Of a DNA stretch of 64,000 bases, positions 44,118 through 54,004 are shown one piece after another; the stretch's first letter is position 1; every line of letters starts with the position of its first letter. Made by a program: the position numbers and the translations under genes. Origin of the DNA: Sphingomonas sp. AX6 (lineage in GTDB: Bacteria > Pseudomonadota > Alphaproteobacteria > Sphingomonadales > Sphingomonadaceae); NCBI RefSeq assembly GCF_902506605.1, contig NZ_LR733979.1, forward strand, positions 1,375,712 to 1,439,711. The letters run 5' to 3'. The notes beneath the pieces were generated by a model. That model did no database searches and was not told the origin of the DNA. It worked only from the letters and a program-made list of their open reading frames with translations.

Positions 44118-45067
44118 GCGGTCCTCGCTTCGTTCATCACCGAGGCTAGCGTACGCTCGACCAGCGGGACTTTGAATTCATTGTGATGCGTGGGCTTTGC
44201 GCCCGCCAGCAACTGCGAAACCACGGGTCCGGCACCGCGTCGAAGCTCGCCTTCCGCGGCTTCGCTGCGCCAAGGCTTGGGCGCGACGCCGCCGACCGCG
44301 ACCCGGCCCGATCCATCGCGGCGAATAATCGCCGCAACCGAGATAAGCGCAAAGGCATAGGACGCCCGGTCGCGGACCTTGTGATAGAAATGCTCGCCCC
44401 CGAGCGGTTCGGGAAGCGTCACTGCGGTGATTAGTTCGCCGGTCGCGAGTGCGGTTTCGACATGCGGCGTGCTGCCGGGTAACAGGTGGAACTCGGCGAT
44501 CGGAATCGCACGCGTCGCCCCGTCGGGTCGCACCGTCTCCACCTGCGCGTCAAGCAAGCGCAGCGCGACGTTCATGTCGCTGGGATTGGTGGCGATGCAC
44601 GCGTCGCTGGTGCCGATCACCCCCAATTGGCGGCTATATCCGCCGATCGCAGCACAGCCCGATCCGGGTTTGCGCTTGTTGCACGGCAGGTTGGTGTCGT
44701 AAAAATAGGGGCATCGTGTCCGCTGGAGCAGATTGCCGGCGGTGGTCGCCTTGTTGCGCAACTGGCCCGATGCGCCCGCCAGCAAGGCGCGCGACAACAC
44801 GCCATAATCGCGCCGCACCCGGTCGTTCGCCGCCAGATCGGTGTTTCGCACCAGTGCGCCGATGCGAAGCCCGCCGCCCGAAACGCGCTCGATCCGGTCG
44901 AGCCCCAGGCCGTTGACATCGATCAGGTGAACGGGCGTTTCGATCTCAAGCTTCATCAGGTCGAGCAGATTGGTGCCGCCCGCGATGAACTTCGCGCCCT
45001 GGGTGCGGGCAGCGGCGGCAGCGGCATCGGCGGCGCTGGTCGCGCGTTCATAGGTGAACGGCCTCAT
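44114..45067 (-). CDS. paoB: FAD/[4Fe-4S] subunit of periplasmic aldehyde oxidoreductase (PaoB type)
   Basis: This 317-residue subunit (PaoB/YagS is 318) has the FAD-binding region [18 protein letters not shown] and [18 protein letters not shown]. It also has the extra cysteine cluster that holds a [4Fe-4S] center in this subfamily: Cys119, Cys129, Cys138 and Cys157 ([20 protein letters not shown] and [12 protein letters not shown]). This cluster distinguishes PaoB from ordinary xanthine dehydrogenase FAD subunits. It passes electrons from PaoA to FAD. Four-base overlaps on both sides show tight coupling with paoA and paoC. Confidence 0.93.
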   Translation of the reverse strand: MRPFTYERATSAADAAAAAARTQGAKFIAGGTNLLDLMKLEIETPVHLIDVNGLGLDRIERVSGGGLRIGALVRNTDLAANDRVRRDYGVLSRALLAGASGQLRNKATTAGNLLQRTRCPYFYDTNLPCNKRKPGSGCAAIGGYSRQLGVIGTSDACIATNPSDMNVALRLLDAQVETVRPDGATRAIPIAEFHLLPGSTPHVETALATGELITAVTLPEPLGGEHFYHKVRDRASYAFALISVAAIIRRDGSGRVAVGGVAPKPWRSEAAEGELRRGAGPVVSQLLAGAKPTHHNEFKVPLVERTLASVMNEARTA

Positions 45068-45702
45068 GCGTCGGCTCCTGCGACTTCGGTCATCGCGTCG
45101 AGGATGTTCGAGTACGCACCGCAGCGACAGATATTGCCGCTCATCCGTTCGCGCATCTCGTCGTTGGTCACGCGCGGGCGACGGGTGATGTTGCCGCTGA
45201 CATGGCTGGGGATCCCCGCCTTGATTTCGTCGAGCACCGCGACGGCCGAACATATCTGCCCCGGCGTGCAATAGCCGCATTGATAGCCGTCATGCTTGAT
45301 GAAGGCCGCCTGCATCGGGTGCAGGCGATCGGGCGTGCCCAACCCCTCGATCGTTGTGATCTCGTCATCCTGATGCATCACCGCCAGCGTCAGGCAGCTA
45401 TTGATCCGCCTGCCGGCGACCAGCACGGTACACGCGCCGCACTGGCCGTGATCACAGCCTTTCTTGGTCCCGGTCAGGTTCAGATGCTCGCGCAGGGCGT
45501 CGAGCAAGGTCGTGCGGGTGTCGAGCGTCAACGTCCGCGCCTGGCCATTTACCGTCAACCGCACCGGGAGTGTCGTGGGCAAGGATTGCGTGCGGGGGGG
45601 CGTCGCCGACTGCGCCCTGGCCGTCGGTACTGCAACCGTAGCGGCCGATGCGGCACCGCCCGCCAGCAGCGCGCGCCGAGAAACTTCGAGATCGGTGGGC
45701 AT
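45064..45702 (-). CDS. paoA: [2Fe-2S] subunit of periplasmic aldehyde oxidoreductase with Tat signal (PaoA type)
   Basis: This 212-residue subunit has a twin-arginine signal ([18 protein letters not shown]), so the assembled complex is exported folded by Tat. Two [2Fe-2S] centers are visible: Cys83, Cys88, Cys91, Cys103 ([13 protein letters not shown]...NSC) and Cys142, Cys145, Cys192, Cys194 (CGYC...CRC). I chose the ATG at 45702; a TTG at 45720 would add six residues and sits beside GGAGG, so it remains possible. It is the first gene of the operon and is preceded by a 296-bp gap with no gene. Confidence 0.92.
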   Translation of the reverse strand: MPTDLEVSRRALLAGGAASAATVAVPTARAQSATPPRTQSLPTTLPVRLTVNGQARTLTLDTRTTLLDALREHLNLTGTKKGCDHGQCGACTVLVAGRRINSCLTLAVMHQDDEITTIEGLGTPDRLHPMQAAFIKHDGYQCGYCTPGQICSAVAVLDEIKAGIPSHVSGNITRRPRVTNDEMRERMSGNICRCGAYSNILDAMTEVAGADA

Positions 45703-45998
45703 GAAGCCGGTGTCCTCCAAAAAATGGCGTGTCGCGAAGGCCCGCGGCCGGGGGCCTTTCTGCGGTCGTTTCGCATGATAACCCGATATGGCGACCCATG
45801 CCTAGCGACATGAACGCGTCGAGGCGTAAAGTCCGCACGGGGCGATCGGGTTCCATCCGCAATGCCTCTCGGAGGCGCGATCGAATGACCGCAGCGGAGG
45901 TGAGGTAGTAATAAAGGTCGCGGCTGCAACCATCGGGCATCTGGCACATTAGACGGGAAGAACGTCCGCGCCGTCCGGCGCGCCACGGGAGACCGCCA

Positions 45999-46442
45999 TT
46001 GCCCCCTCATGTCACCCGCCCCCACCTGCATCCGGTCCACGCGATCCTGTTGTCGTTTCCGATCGCCCTGTTCGCGGCTGCGCTCGCATCGGACATCGCC
46101 TATCTCAATACTGCCGAAATCCAGTGGTCCAACCTGTCGCAATGGGCGATCACGGGCGCGCTGGTGTTTGGTGCAGCCGTCGTTATTTGGGCCGCGATCG
46201 ACGGCGTTCGCAGCCCGGTCCGGAGCATCCGGCACGGTCCGATACTCTATCTGGTGCTGGTGGCAGTCATGTGGCTGTTGGGGCTGATCAACGCATTCAA
46301 ACACAGCCAGGATGCCTGGAGTTCGGTCGGCACGACGGGCGTGTTGCTGTCGGTGCTTTGCACCGCGCTCGCGCTGGCCGCAGGCTGGGTGGCGCATGCC
46401 GGTGTCGGACGCACCAATCTCGTCGCGGGAGAGCATTCATGA
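45999..46442 (+). CDS. DUF2231 family membrane protein
   Basis: This 147-residue protein with four predicted membrane helices opens RPHLHPVHAILLSFPIALFA, the DUF2231 signature H-P-x-x-V-x-F/L-P-I-A. Family members often accompany PQQ- or heme-dependent oxidoreductases. It has a TTG start at 45999 with GGGAG seven bases upstream; no in-frame ATG precedes the first helix. Its stop overlaps the PQQ-type dehydrogenase start (ATGA), so they are co-translated. The function is unknown but probably linked to periplasmic electron transfer. Confidence 0.82.
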   Translation: MPPHVTRPHLHPVHAILLSFPIALFAAALASDIAYLNTAEIQWSNLSQWAITGALVFGAAVVIWAAIDGVRSPVRSIRHGPILYLVLVAVMWLLGLINAFKHSQDAWSSVGTTGVLLSVLCTALALAAGWVAHAGVGRTNLVAGEHS

Positions 46443-47770
46443 TCATCGCACGCTGGGCCGCCGCGAGCGCCCTTGCCCTGTCGCTTGCCGCGTGTGGCGG
46501 TGCCAACGACGTTCGGGAAACCGGTCCTGATCCGCAATTGCCCGCGATCCAGCAAAGCCTGGTGCCGACGATCAAGATCGCATCGCCCGCCGGGTGGGAA
46601 GGCGCTGTGCCGACGGTGCCCGAAGGGTTCGCCATCGTGCCGCTGGCGACCGATCTGCGCATTCCGCGCCAGATGCTGGTACTGCCCAATGGCGACCTGC
46701 TGGTGTCCGAAGGACGCGGCGGCAACGCGCCCAAGCTGCGTCCCAAGGACGTGATCGCAGGCTATATCAAGGCGCTGGGAAATACGCAGGTGGAGGGTGG
46801 CGATCGCCTGACGCTGTTGCGCGATGTCGATGGCGACGGGACGCCCGAAGTCCGCACCGTATTCATCGACGGGCTCGATGCGCCTTACGGCCTCGCCTTC
46901 GTCGATGGGGCGCTCTACGTCGCCAATCAGGATGCGCTGCTGCGCTTTCCCTATAGCGACGGCCAGACCGCGATCCCGCGTTCGACCGGCGTCGAGGTGA
47001 CCAAGCTGCCTTCCCAGGTCAACCATCACTGGACCAAATCGCTGGCGGCCAGTACCGACGGCACCAAGCTTTATGTCGGCATCGGATCGAACAGCAATGT
47101 CGGCGAGCGTGGCATGGCAATCGAGGAAGAACGCGCCGTCATCTGGGAAATCGACCGAGCGACCGGTGCGCGGCGAACCTATGCCAGCGGTATCCGCAAC
47201 CCGACCGCGCTGGCGATCAACCCCTGGACCAACGGGTTGTGGGCCGTGGTCAACGAACGCGACGAGATCGGCCCCAATCTAGTGCCCGATTACCTGACCT
47301 CGGTTCAGCCGGGGGCCTTTTATGGCTGGCCGTGGAGCTATTGGGGCAAGAATGTCGATCCACGCCCGCGGCCGGAGCGCCCCGATATGGTCGCGCGCGC
47401 GATCGCGCCGGATTACGCGCTGGGTGCGCATGTCGCGGCATTGGGCCTGACATTCGTTGGCAACGGGGCGCTGGGTTCGGGCTATGGCGACGGCGCGTTC
47501 GTCGGGCAGCATGGCAGCTGGAACCGGCCCGACCTGTCGGGATACAAGGTCAGCTGGGTGCCCTTTGCGAACGGTCGTCCTTCGGGCACGCAACGCGATT
47601 TCGTCACCGGCTTCCTGGTCGATGGCAAGGCGCGGGGGCGGCCGGTCGGTGTGGTGTTCCATGCCCCGACCCGGGCGCTTTATATCGCCGACGATCTGTC
47701 CAACACGGTGTGGCGGGTGACTCCAACCGGCTTGGCTCGGCCCGGAATGGTCGCGCCGTCGGCGCCATGA
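46439..47770 (+). CDS. PQQ-type sugar (sorbosone) dehydrogenase family lipoprotein
   Basis: This 443-residue protein has a lipoprotein signal with lipobox LAAC (Cys19), anchoring it in the periplasm. A six-bladed propeller of the soluble glucose / L-sorbosone dehydrogenase family follows: GFAIVPLATDLRIPRQMLVL, LDAPYGLAFVDGALYVAN, NHHWTKSLAAS, YASGIRNPTALAINPWTNGL, VNERDEIG and QHGSWNRPDLSGY. The conserved His (NHHWTK) and Arg in GIRNP suit PQQ-dependent oxidation. Sugar specificity cannot be read. It is translationally coupled to the DUF2231 gene, perhaps as an oxidase-coupled module. Confidence 0.88.
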   Translation: MIIARWAAASALALSLAACGGANDVRETGPDPQLPAIQQSLVPTIKIASPAGWEGAVPTVPEGFAIVPLATDLRIPRQMLVLPNGDLLVSEGRGGNAPKLRPKDVIAGYIKALGNTQVEGGDRLTLLRDVDGDGTPEVRTVFIDGLDAPYGLAFVDGALYVANQDALLRFPYSDGQTAIPRSTGVEVTKLPSQVNHHWTKSLAASTDGTKLYVGIGSNSNVGERGMAIEEERAVIWEIDRATGARRTYASGIRNPTALAINPWTNGLWAVVNERDEIGPNLVPDYLTSVQPGAFYGWPWSYWGKNVDPRPRPERPDMVARAIAPDYALGAHVAALGLTFVGNGALGSGYGDGAFVGQHGSWNRPDLSGYKVSWVPFANGRPSGTQRDFVTGFLVDGKARGRPVGVVFHAPTRALYIADDLSNTVWRVTPTGLARPGMVAPSAP

Positions 47771-47812
47771 CCGAGCTTGTCTGACGCAAGGGATAGGCTT
47801 GGCAGTGAAGCG

Positions 47813-49483
47813 ATGAGCGCGCATTCGGAAACGATTGCCGATGCCGCGCCTTCAGCCCCGTTATCGATCCCCGTGTTCCGCGCCGTGTGGATCGCCAGCA
47901 TGGCGTCCAATTTCGGCGGATTGATCCAGTCGGTCGGCGCGTCGTGGCTGATGACATCGCTGACGCCGTCGTCGCAGATGGTGGCGCTGGTCCAGGCGTC
48001 GACGGCATTGCCCATCCTGCTGCTGTCGCTCTGGTCGGGGGCGGTGGCCGACAACCTCGATCGCAAGCAGGTGATGCTGGGCGCGCAAGCATTTATGCTG
48101 CTGGTATCGATCAGCCTGGCGATCGTCACCTATGTCGGCTGGATCACCCCCTGGGTCTTGCTCGTCTTCACTTTTCTGATCGGGTGCGGCGCGGCGATGA
48201 ACGGCCCCGCGTGGCAGGCATCGGTGGGTGACATGGTGCCCCGGGCCGCGCTGCCCGGTGCCGTCGCGCTCAATTCGATGGGGTTCAACATCGCGCGCAG
48301 CGTCGGACCTGCGATCGGCGGCGCGATCGTCGCGGTGGCGGGGGCAGCTGTCGCCTTTGTGGTCAATGCGTTGAGCTATGTCGGGCTGATCGCGGTTCTT
48401 GCGCGATGGAAACCGGCGAGACGCGAACGCGTGTTGCCGCGCGAGACGCTGGGCCATGCGATGATCGCGGGTATCCGCTATGTCCGCCTGTCGCCCGACA
48501 TCCGGACAGTTCTGCTGCGTGCGTTGCTGTTCGGGTTTGGCGCGAGTGCGGTTCCGGCGATGATGCCGCTGGTCGCGCGCGATGTGATCGTCGGAAATTC
48601 GCTCACCTATGGCGTGCTGCTCGGTGCATTCGGCATCGGCGCGGTGGTCGGCGGACTGCTGGTGCGTTGGCTTCGCGCGCGGATGACGGTGGAGACGATC
48701 GTGCGCGCTGCCGCGGCTGCGCTGGTGATCGGCAGCGCGGTGACGGGGCTGAGCGACACGATGTGGCTGACGATCCCCGCCCTGGCGCTGGCGGGCGGCG
48801 GCTGGGTGCTGGCGCTTTCGACCTTCAATGTGACGGTCCAACTGTCGGCGCCGCGATGGGTGGTTGCACGCGCGCTCTCGCTCTATCAGATGGCGGCGTT
48901 CGGCGGATTGGCAAGCGGCGCGATCCTGTTCGGGGCGGTCGCCGATGCGCAGGGCGTGCAGGTCGCGCTGCTGATCGCGGCACCCGTCCAGGCGCTGACG
49001 ATCCTGGCGGGTTTTGTCTTTCCCCTGCCAGCCGCCCGCGACCTCAACCTGGCGCTCAGAGAATGGGAAGAGCCCGAAACGGCGGTTTCGGTTGACGAGC
49101 GCAGCGGGCCGATCGTGGTGACGATCGAGTACCGCATTGCCCCCGGCGACATCCCCCGGTTCCTGAATGTGATGCACGAGCGCAGACGGATCCGGCGGCG
49201 CGACGGTGCTCGGCACTGGACGTTGCTTCGTGATCTGGGCGAGCCCGAAAGCTGGGTCGAACGCTATCACGTCGCCACCTGGCTCGATTATGTCCGCCAC
49301 AATCAGCGGCGCACCTATGATGATGCGCAGAATACGCGCGACATCGTCGCGCTGCATATCGGCCCCGCCAAGCCGGTGGTTCATCGTATGATCGAGCGTC
49401 AGACGAGCACGCTGCCCGGTATGCGCGATACGTCGCCGCGCGAACTTGCCGATCCGATGACCGATACCGCACGCCAGAGTTGA
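47813..49483 (+). CDS. MFS_3-type transporter with soluble C-terminal domain
   Basis: This 556-residue protein of the MFS_3 family (EntS-like exporters, Pfam transmembrane secretion effector) has about 12 membrane helices in residues 25-420. A C-terminal soluble domain of about 120 residues (PIVVTIEYRIAPGDIPRFLN ... RRIRRRDGARHWTLLRDLGE ... YHVATWLDYVRHNQRRT) is characteristic of this subfamily. The loop DNLDRKQVML matches the MFS loop 2-3 motif. I chose the ATG at 47813; a TTG at 47777 is an alternative. The substrate is unknown. It follows the dehydrogenase by about 40 bp on the same strand. Confidence 0.88.
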   Translation: MSAHSETIADAAPSAPLSIPVFRAVWIASMASNFGGLIQSVGASWLMTSLTPSSQMVALVQASTALPILLLSLWSGAVADNLDRKQVMLGAQAFMLLVSISLAIVTYVGWITPWVLLVFTFLIGCGAAMNGPAWQASVGDMVPRAALPGAVALNSMGFNIARSVGPAIGGAIVAVAGAAVAFVVNALSYVGLIAVLARWKPARRERVLPRETLGHAMIAGIRYVRLSPDIRTVLLRALLFGFGASAVPAMMPLVARDVIVGNSLTYGVLLGAFGIGAVVGGLLVRWLRARMTVETIVRAAAAALVIGSAVTGLSDTMWLTIPALALAGGGWVLALSTFNVTVQLSAPRWVVARALSLYQMAAFGGLASGAILFGAVADAQGVQVALLIAAPVQALTILAGFVFPLPAARDLNLALREWEEPETAVSVDERSGPIVVTIEYRIAPGDIPRFLNVMHERRRIRRRDGARHWTLLRDLGEPESWVERYHVATWLDYVRHNQRRTYDDAQNTRDIVALHIGPAKPVVHRMIERQTSTLPGMRDTSPRELADPMTDTARQS

Positions 49484-49556
49484 CGGGCGCGCGGCATTTG
49501 ATCTCGCCCGCCCGCTTCGCCATGCTTCTTTTCGGTCGCGGCAAAGGGAGGGTTTC

Positions 49557-51110
49557 ATGGTCGGGAATTTGACGCGGCGACAGATGGTTGGCGGCGTGGT
49601 TGGAGGAGGGGCGCTGGCGACGCTACCTGGTCGTGCGCTCGCGCAACGCGAGTCGGCAATCTATTTCCGCGACATCCTGCTGGTCGACGGCAGCGGTGCG
49701 GCGCCTCGCCGGGCAGATGTGGCCGTCCTCGGCGACCAGATTGCTACCATCGCCCCGCCGGGCGGCACGGCCCCCCGCAATGCACGGCTGATCGAAGGGG
49801 AAGGGCGGGTGCTAGCCCCCGGATTCATCGATACCCACACACATGGCGATCCGCTGACCCAATCCTATGACGGGTTCCTCGCCATGGGGGTGACGACCGT
49901 GTTGCTGGGCATGGACGGCAGCGGACCGCGCCTGGGGGACGATCTGGATTTGCGACCCTGGCTGGCCGCCGCCGATCGCGCCCCGCTTCAGTTGAACGTC
50001 GCGACATTGGCCAGCCACGGCACCGTGCGCCGCGCGGCCGCGATTTCCGATTCGGTGCGACGTCCCGACGACGCTGCGCTTGCCCGGCTGTCGGCGCGGC
50101 TCGATGCGGAACTGGCCGCGGGTGCGTTCGGTCTGTCATACGGGCTGGAATATGTGCCCGGCATTTATGCCGAGGCGCGCGAGCTTGCGACGCTCGGGCA
50201 GACGGTCGCTCGCCATGGCGGCGTCGTCATGAGCCATATGCGGTCGGAGAATGACGAGGATATCGAAGCCTCGATCGACGAACTGATCACCTCCTCCAAT
50301 CCTGCCCGCTCGCACATCTCGCACCTCAAAGTGGTGTTCGGGAAAGGAGAAGCCCGCGCCCGCGCGCTGCTCGACTATATCGCTGCGAAGCGCCGCGCCG
50401 GGATCGATCTCACCGCCGACGCCTATCCGTACAATGCGGGCTATACGGGCATCGCGCTGCTCTTTCCCGAATGGGCATTGCCGCCGACCGACTACGCTGC
50501 GGTCGTGGCATCTCGCAGGCAGGCGCTGCGCGATCACCTGATCGCGCGGATGACGCGGCGCGGCGGACCCGACGCATTGCTCATCGGCACCGAGCCCTAT
50601 GCGGGAAAGACGCTCGCCCAGGCCGCGGCGGGGGCCGGGATGCACTATGCCGATTTCCTCATCAGGATCGGGCCGCAGGGCGGGTCGGGTGCGCATTTCA
50701 CCATGGACGAGGCGCTGCAGGGTGTACTGGTGCTCGATTCCGATGTGGCGATCTCAACCGATGGCGGCCCCGGTATGCGCCACCCGCGCGCCACCGGCAC
50801 CTATGCCAAGCTGATCGAGCATTATGTGGTCGACGGCAAACGGCTTTCGATCGAACAGGCGGTGCGCAAATCCGCGGCGCTGCCTGCGCAAATCCTTCGC
50901 CTGCCCGATCGCGGTGTTGTGCGGGTCGGTGCCAAAGCCGACCTCATCCTGTTCGCACCCGACCAGGTGAAGGCGCGTTCGACCTATGTCGATCCGTTCG
51001 CGAGAGCGGAAGGCTTCGACATGGTGCTGGTCAATGGACAGCTGGCGTTCGAGGGTGGCGACGCGGTGGGCCGCTCGGGAGCGTTGTTGCGCTCTGACAG
51101 CCGGACCTGA
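49557..51110 (+). CDS. N-acyl-D-amino-acid deacylase family amidohydrolase (exported)
   Basis: This 517-residue amidohydrolase is of the D-aminoacylase/dihydroorotase-like family. A Tat-like leader (NLTRRQMVGGVVGGGALATL ending RALAQ) predicts export. The metal-binding HxH is at His94 and His96 (FIDTHTHGD), and later conserved segments include SHMRSEND, SHLKVVFGKG and STDGGPGMRHPRA with a catalytic-type Asp. It would release D-amino acids or process N-acyl peptides in the periplasm. It precedes the arabinose ABC operon by 69 bp, but a promoter and operator lie between, so the two are probably separate units. Confidence 0.9.
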   Translation: MVGNLTRRQMVGGVVGGGALATLPGRALAQRESAIYFRDILLVDGSGAAPRRADVAVLGDQIATIAPPGGTAPRNARLIEGEGRVLAPGFIDTHTHGDPLTQSYDGFLAMGVTTVLLGMDGSGPRLGDDLDLRPWLAAADRAPLQLNVATLASHGTVRRAAAISDSVRRPDDAALARLSARLDAELAAGAFGLSYGLEYVPGIYAEARELATLGQTVARHGGVVMSHMRSENDEDIEASIDELITSSNPARSHISHLKVVFGKGEARARALLDYIAAKRRAGIDLTADAYPYNAGYTGIALLFPEWALPPTDYAAVVASRRQALRDHLIARMTRRGGPDALLIGTEPYAGKTLAQAAAGAGMHYADFLIRIGPQGGSGAHFTMDEALQGVLVLDSDVAISTDGGPGMRHPRATGTYAKLIEHYVVDGKRLSIEQAVRKSAALPAQILRLPDRGVVRVGAKADLILFAPDQVKARSTYVDPFARAEGFDMVLVNGQLAFEGGDAVGRSGALLRSDSRT

Positions 51111-51122
51111 CTCCTCGCCCGG

Positions 51123-51151
51123 TTGACATAACGCATCACGCGCGCGATTAC
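51123..51151 (+). promoter_or_regulatory. Promoter of the arabinose ABC importer operon
   Basis: A consensus -35 box TTGACA (51123-51128) is followed 17 bases later by GATTAC (51146-51151) as a weak -10 box. The predicted start falls on the CAGACA-N5-TGTCTG palindrome. A consensus -35 with a weak -10 and an operator at +1 is typical of a repressed operon. Confidence 0.6.
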
Positions 51152-51152
51152 T

Positions 51153-51169
51153 CAGACAAATAATGTCTG
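51153..51169. promoter_or_regulatory. Palindromic operator CAGACA-AATAA-TGTCTG
   Basis: This perfect six-base inverted repeat with a five-base spacer lies just downstream of the promoter at 51123-51151 and runs into the ribosome site. Its left arm, extended as ATTACTCAGACAAA, recurs almost unchanged at 62837-62850 upstream of the TonB receptor. I infer that the local GntR regulator binds it. Confidence 0.65.
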
Positions 51170-51179
51170 GGAGGATGGT

Positions 51180-52259
<1,080 letters not shown>

Positions 52260-53180
52260 ATGGCGACCGCGCTTCCCTCGCAAGCGGCACCGGTTGCCAC
52301 CCACGCGTCGCGCGCCCGGCGACGCACCGACTGGTCGGGTGCGCTGTTCGTGCTGCCCTATCTGGTGTTCTTCGTCGCGATGATCGTCGTGCCGCTGGGC
52401 ATGGGGATGTGGCTGTCGACGACCAAGGGCGATCTGTTCGGGGTCGAGGCGCAAGTCGGCCTCGACAATTTCGTCCGGCTGTTCGGCGATCCGATCTTTC
52501 TGGAGACGGTGACCAACACCTTCTATTTCGTGCTGCTGACGGTGCCTGCGCTGACGCTGATCGGGCTGGGCCTTGCGCTGGTGCTAAATACGCCTGGGCG
52601 CTGGGCGACGGTGTTGCGAACGATCTTCTTTGCATCGACGGTCTTGTCGGTGACGGTCGTCACGTTGGTCTGGCGACTGGTGTTCCTCCCCGATGGCGGG
52701 CTGCTCGCGGTCGTCGCCGAGGCGTTGGACCGAACGCCGATCGCATTCCTCAACGATCCCGACTTCGCCATGCCCGCGATCGCGGTGACGACGATCTGGT
52801 GGTGCATCGGGCTGCCGATGGTCCTGTTTCTGGCCGCGCTCCAGCAGGTGCCGCGCGAGCTGTACGAGGCCGCCGCGCTCGACAATGCGAGCCGCTGGAC
52901 GCGCCTGACGCGGATCACGCTCCCTGCGATCAGCCGAACTTTTGTGCTGGTCGTCATTATCGAGATCATCCTGCAATTCCAGCTGTTCGGCCAGCCGCAG
53001 TTGATGACGCTGGGCGGTCCCAACAACGCAACGCGGCCGATCGTGCTGTTCATTTACGAGACCGGATGGCGGCAATGGGAGCTGGGCTATGCCGCTGCCG
53101 CCGCCCAAGTGCTGTTCGCGATGATCCTGGTCGCGGCGATGGCGCAATATTTCGTCACCTCGCGCAAAGGGCGCAGCTGA
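52260..53180 (+). CDS. Sugar ABC transporter permease (MalF-like)
   Basis: This 306-residue permease has six predicted membrane helices. Its EAA loop is YEAAALDNASRWTRLTRITL with the conserved Gly replaced by Asn, which contacts the ATPase. The first helix is GALFVLPYLVFFVAMIVVPL. The start codon directly follows the ATPase stop codon (TAGATG), and its stop overlaps the next permease start (TGATG). It is the MalF/UgpA-type partner of a heterodimeric importer. Confidence 0.93.
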   Translation: MATALPSQAAPVATHASRARRRTDWSGALFVLPYLVFFVAMIVVPLGMGMWLSTTKGDLFGVEAQVGLDNFVRLFGDPIFLETVTNTFYFVLLTVPALTLIGLGLALVLNTPGRWATVLRTIFFASTVLSVTVVTLVWRLVFLPDGGLLAVVAEALDRTPIAFLNDPDFAMPAIAVTTIWWCIGLPMVLFLAALQQVPRELYEAAALDNASRWTRLTRITLPAISRTFVLVVIIEIILQFQLFGQPQLMTLGGPNNATRPIVLFIYETGWRQWELGYAAAAAQVLFAMILVAAMAQYFVTSRKGRS

Positions 53181-54004
53181 TGGGCGCCCGCCAGCCAAAC
53201 CGTGTCGCCAACGCGCTGGTAGTGATCGCGGCGATCCTGATGCTGCTGCCGATGCTGTGGGTCGTCGCGCTGTCGTTCAAATCGAACGCAGCGCTGATGG
53301 CGGACACCAATGCGGTGTTTGACGGCGCGTTCACGCTGGAGAATTACGGCGCGATCCTGGGCAACGGACAGGTGTTCCGCTGGATCGGTAACAGCCTGAT
53401 CGTGTCATTGGGCATGACCGCGGGTGTGCTGATACTGGCAAGCCTGGCCGGATACGGCTTTGCGCGGCTCGAGTTTCCGGGGCGAAATGTGCTGTTCGTG
53501 ATCGTGCTGCTGGGGTTGGCCGTGCCCGAGCAAGCCGTCATCATCGCGCGGCATCAGATGTTCAGTTGGGCCGAGTGGCACAACACGTACCCCGCGCTCA
53601 TCATCCCCGGCCTGTCGGCACCGTTCGGTGTGTTCCTGATGACGCAGTATTTTCGCGCCATTCCGAAGGAACTGGACGAGGCGGCGATGCTCGATGGCGC
53701 GTCGCGCTTCACCATCTTCTGGCGGGTGCTGTTGCCGCTGACGATCCCGGCGCAGGCCACGCTCGGCATTTTCACCTTCCTGTCGGCATGGAACGATTAT
53801 TGGTGGCCGCTGATTTCGGCGACCAACAAGGAGATGTTCACGCTGACCGTCGGCATCGCGTCCACGCAGATGAATTTCGCGCAGACCGAGGGGCTGGGCT
53901 TTTTGATGGCGCAGGCGGTGTTTGCGGGCGCGCCGATCCTGATCGTCTATCTCTTCTTCCAAAAATATATCGTCCAGGCGGTCGCCGGAGCGGCGGGTCG
54001 ATGA
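53180..54004 (+). CDS. Sugar ABC transporter permease (MalG-like)
   Basis: This 274-residue permease of the MalG/UgpE type has six helices and the EAA loop DEAAMLDGASRFTIFWRVLL, which includes the conserved Gly. The segment LGLAVPEQAVIIARHQMF is typical of this subfamily. The ATG at 53180 overlaps the previous stop. Its own stop overlaps the binding-protein start (ATGA), so the three genes are translated together. Confidence 0.94.
   Translation: MGARQPNRVANALVVIAAILMLLPMLWVVALSFKSNAALMADTNAVFDGAFTLENYGAILGNGQVFRWIGNSLIVSLGMTAGVLILASLAGYGFARLEFPGRNVLFVIVLLGLAVPEQAVIIARHQMFSWAEWHNTYPALIIPGLSAPFGVFLMTQYFRAIPKELDEAAMLDGASRFTIFWRVLLPLTIPAQATLGIFTFLSAWNDYWWPLISATNKEMFTLTVGIASTQMNFAQTEGLGFLMAQAVFAGAPILIVYLFFQKYIVQAVAGAAGR

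Noticed and set aside
45703..45998. A gene in the 296-bp gap between paoA and the DUF2231 gene
   Set aside because: No frame with coding character or a ribosome site is visible. It probably contains divergent promoters, but I could not pick convincing -35/-10 pairs.
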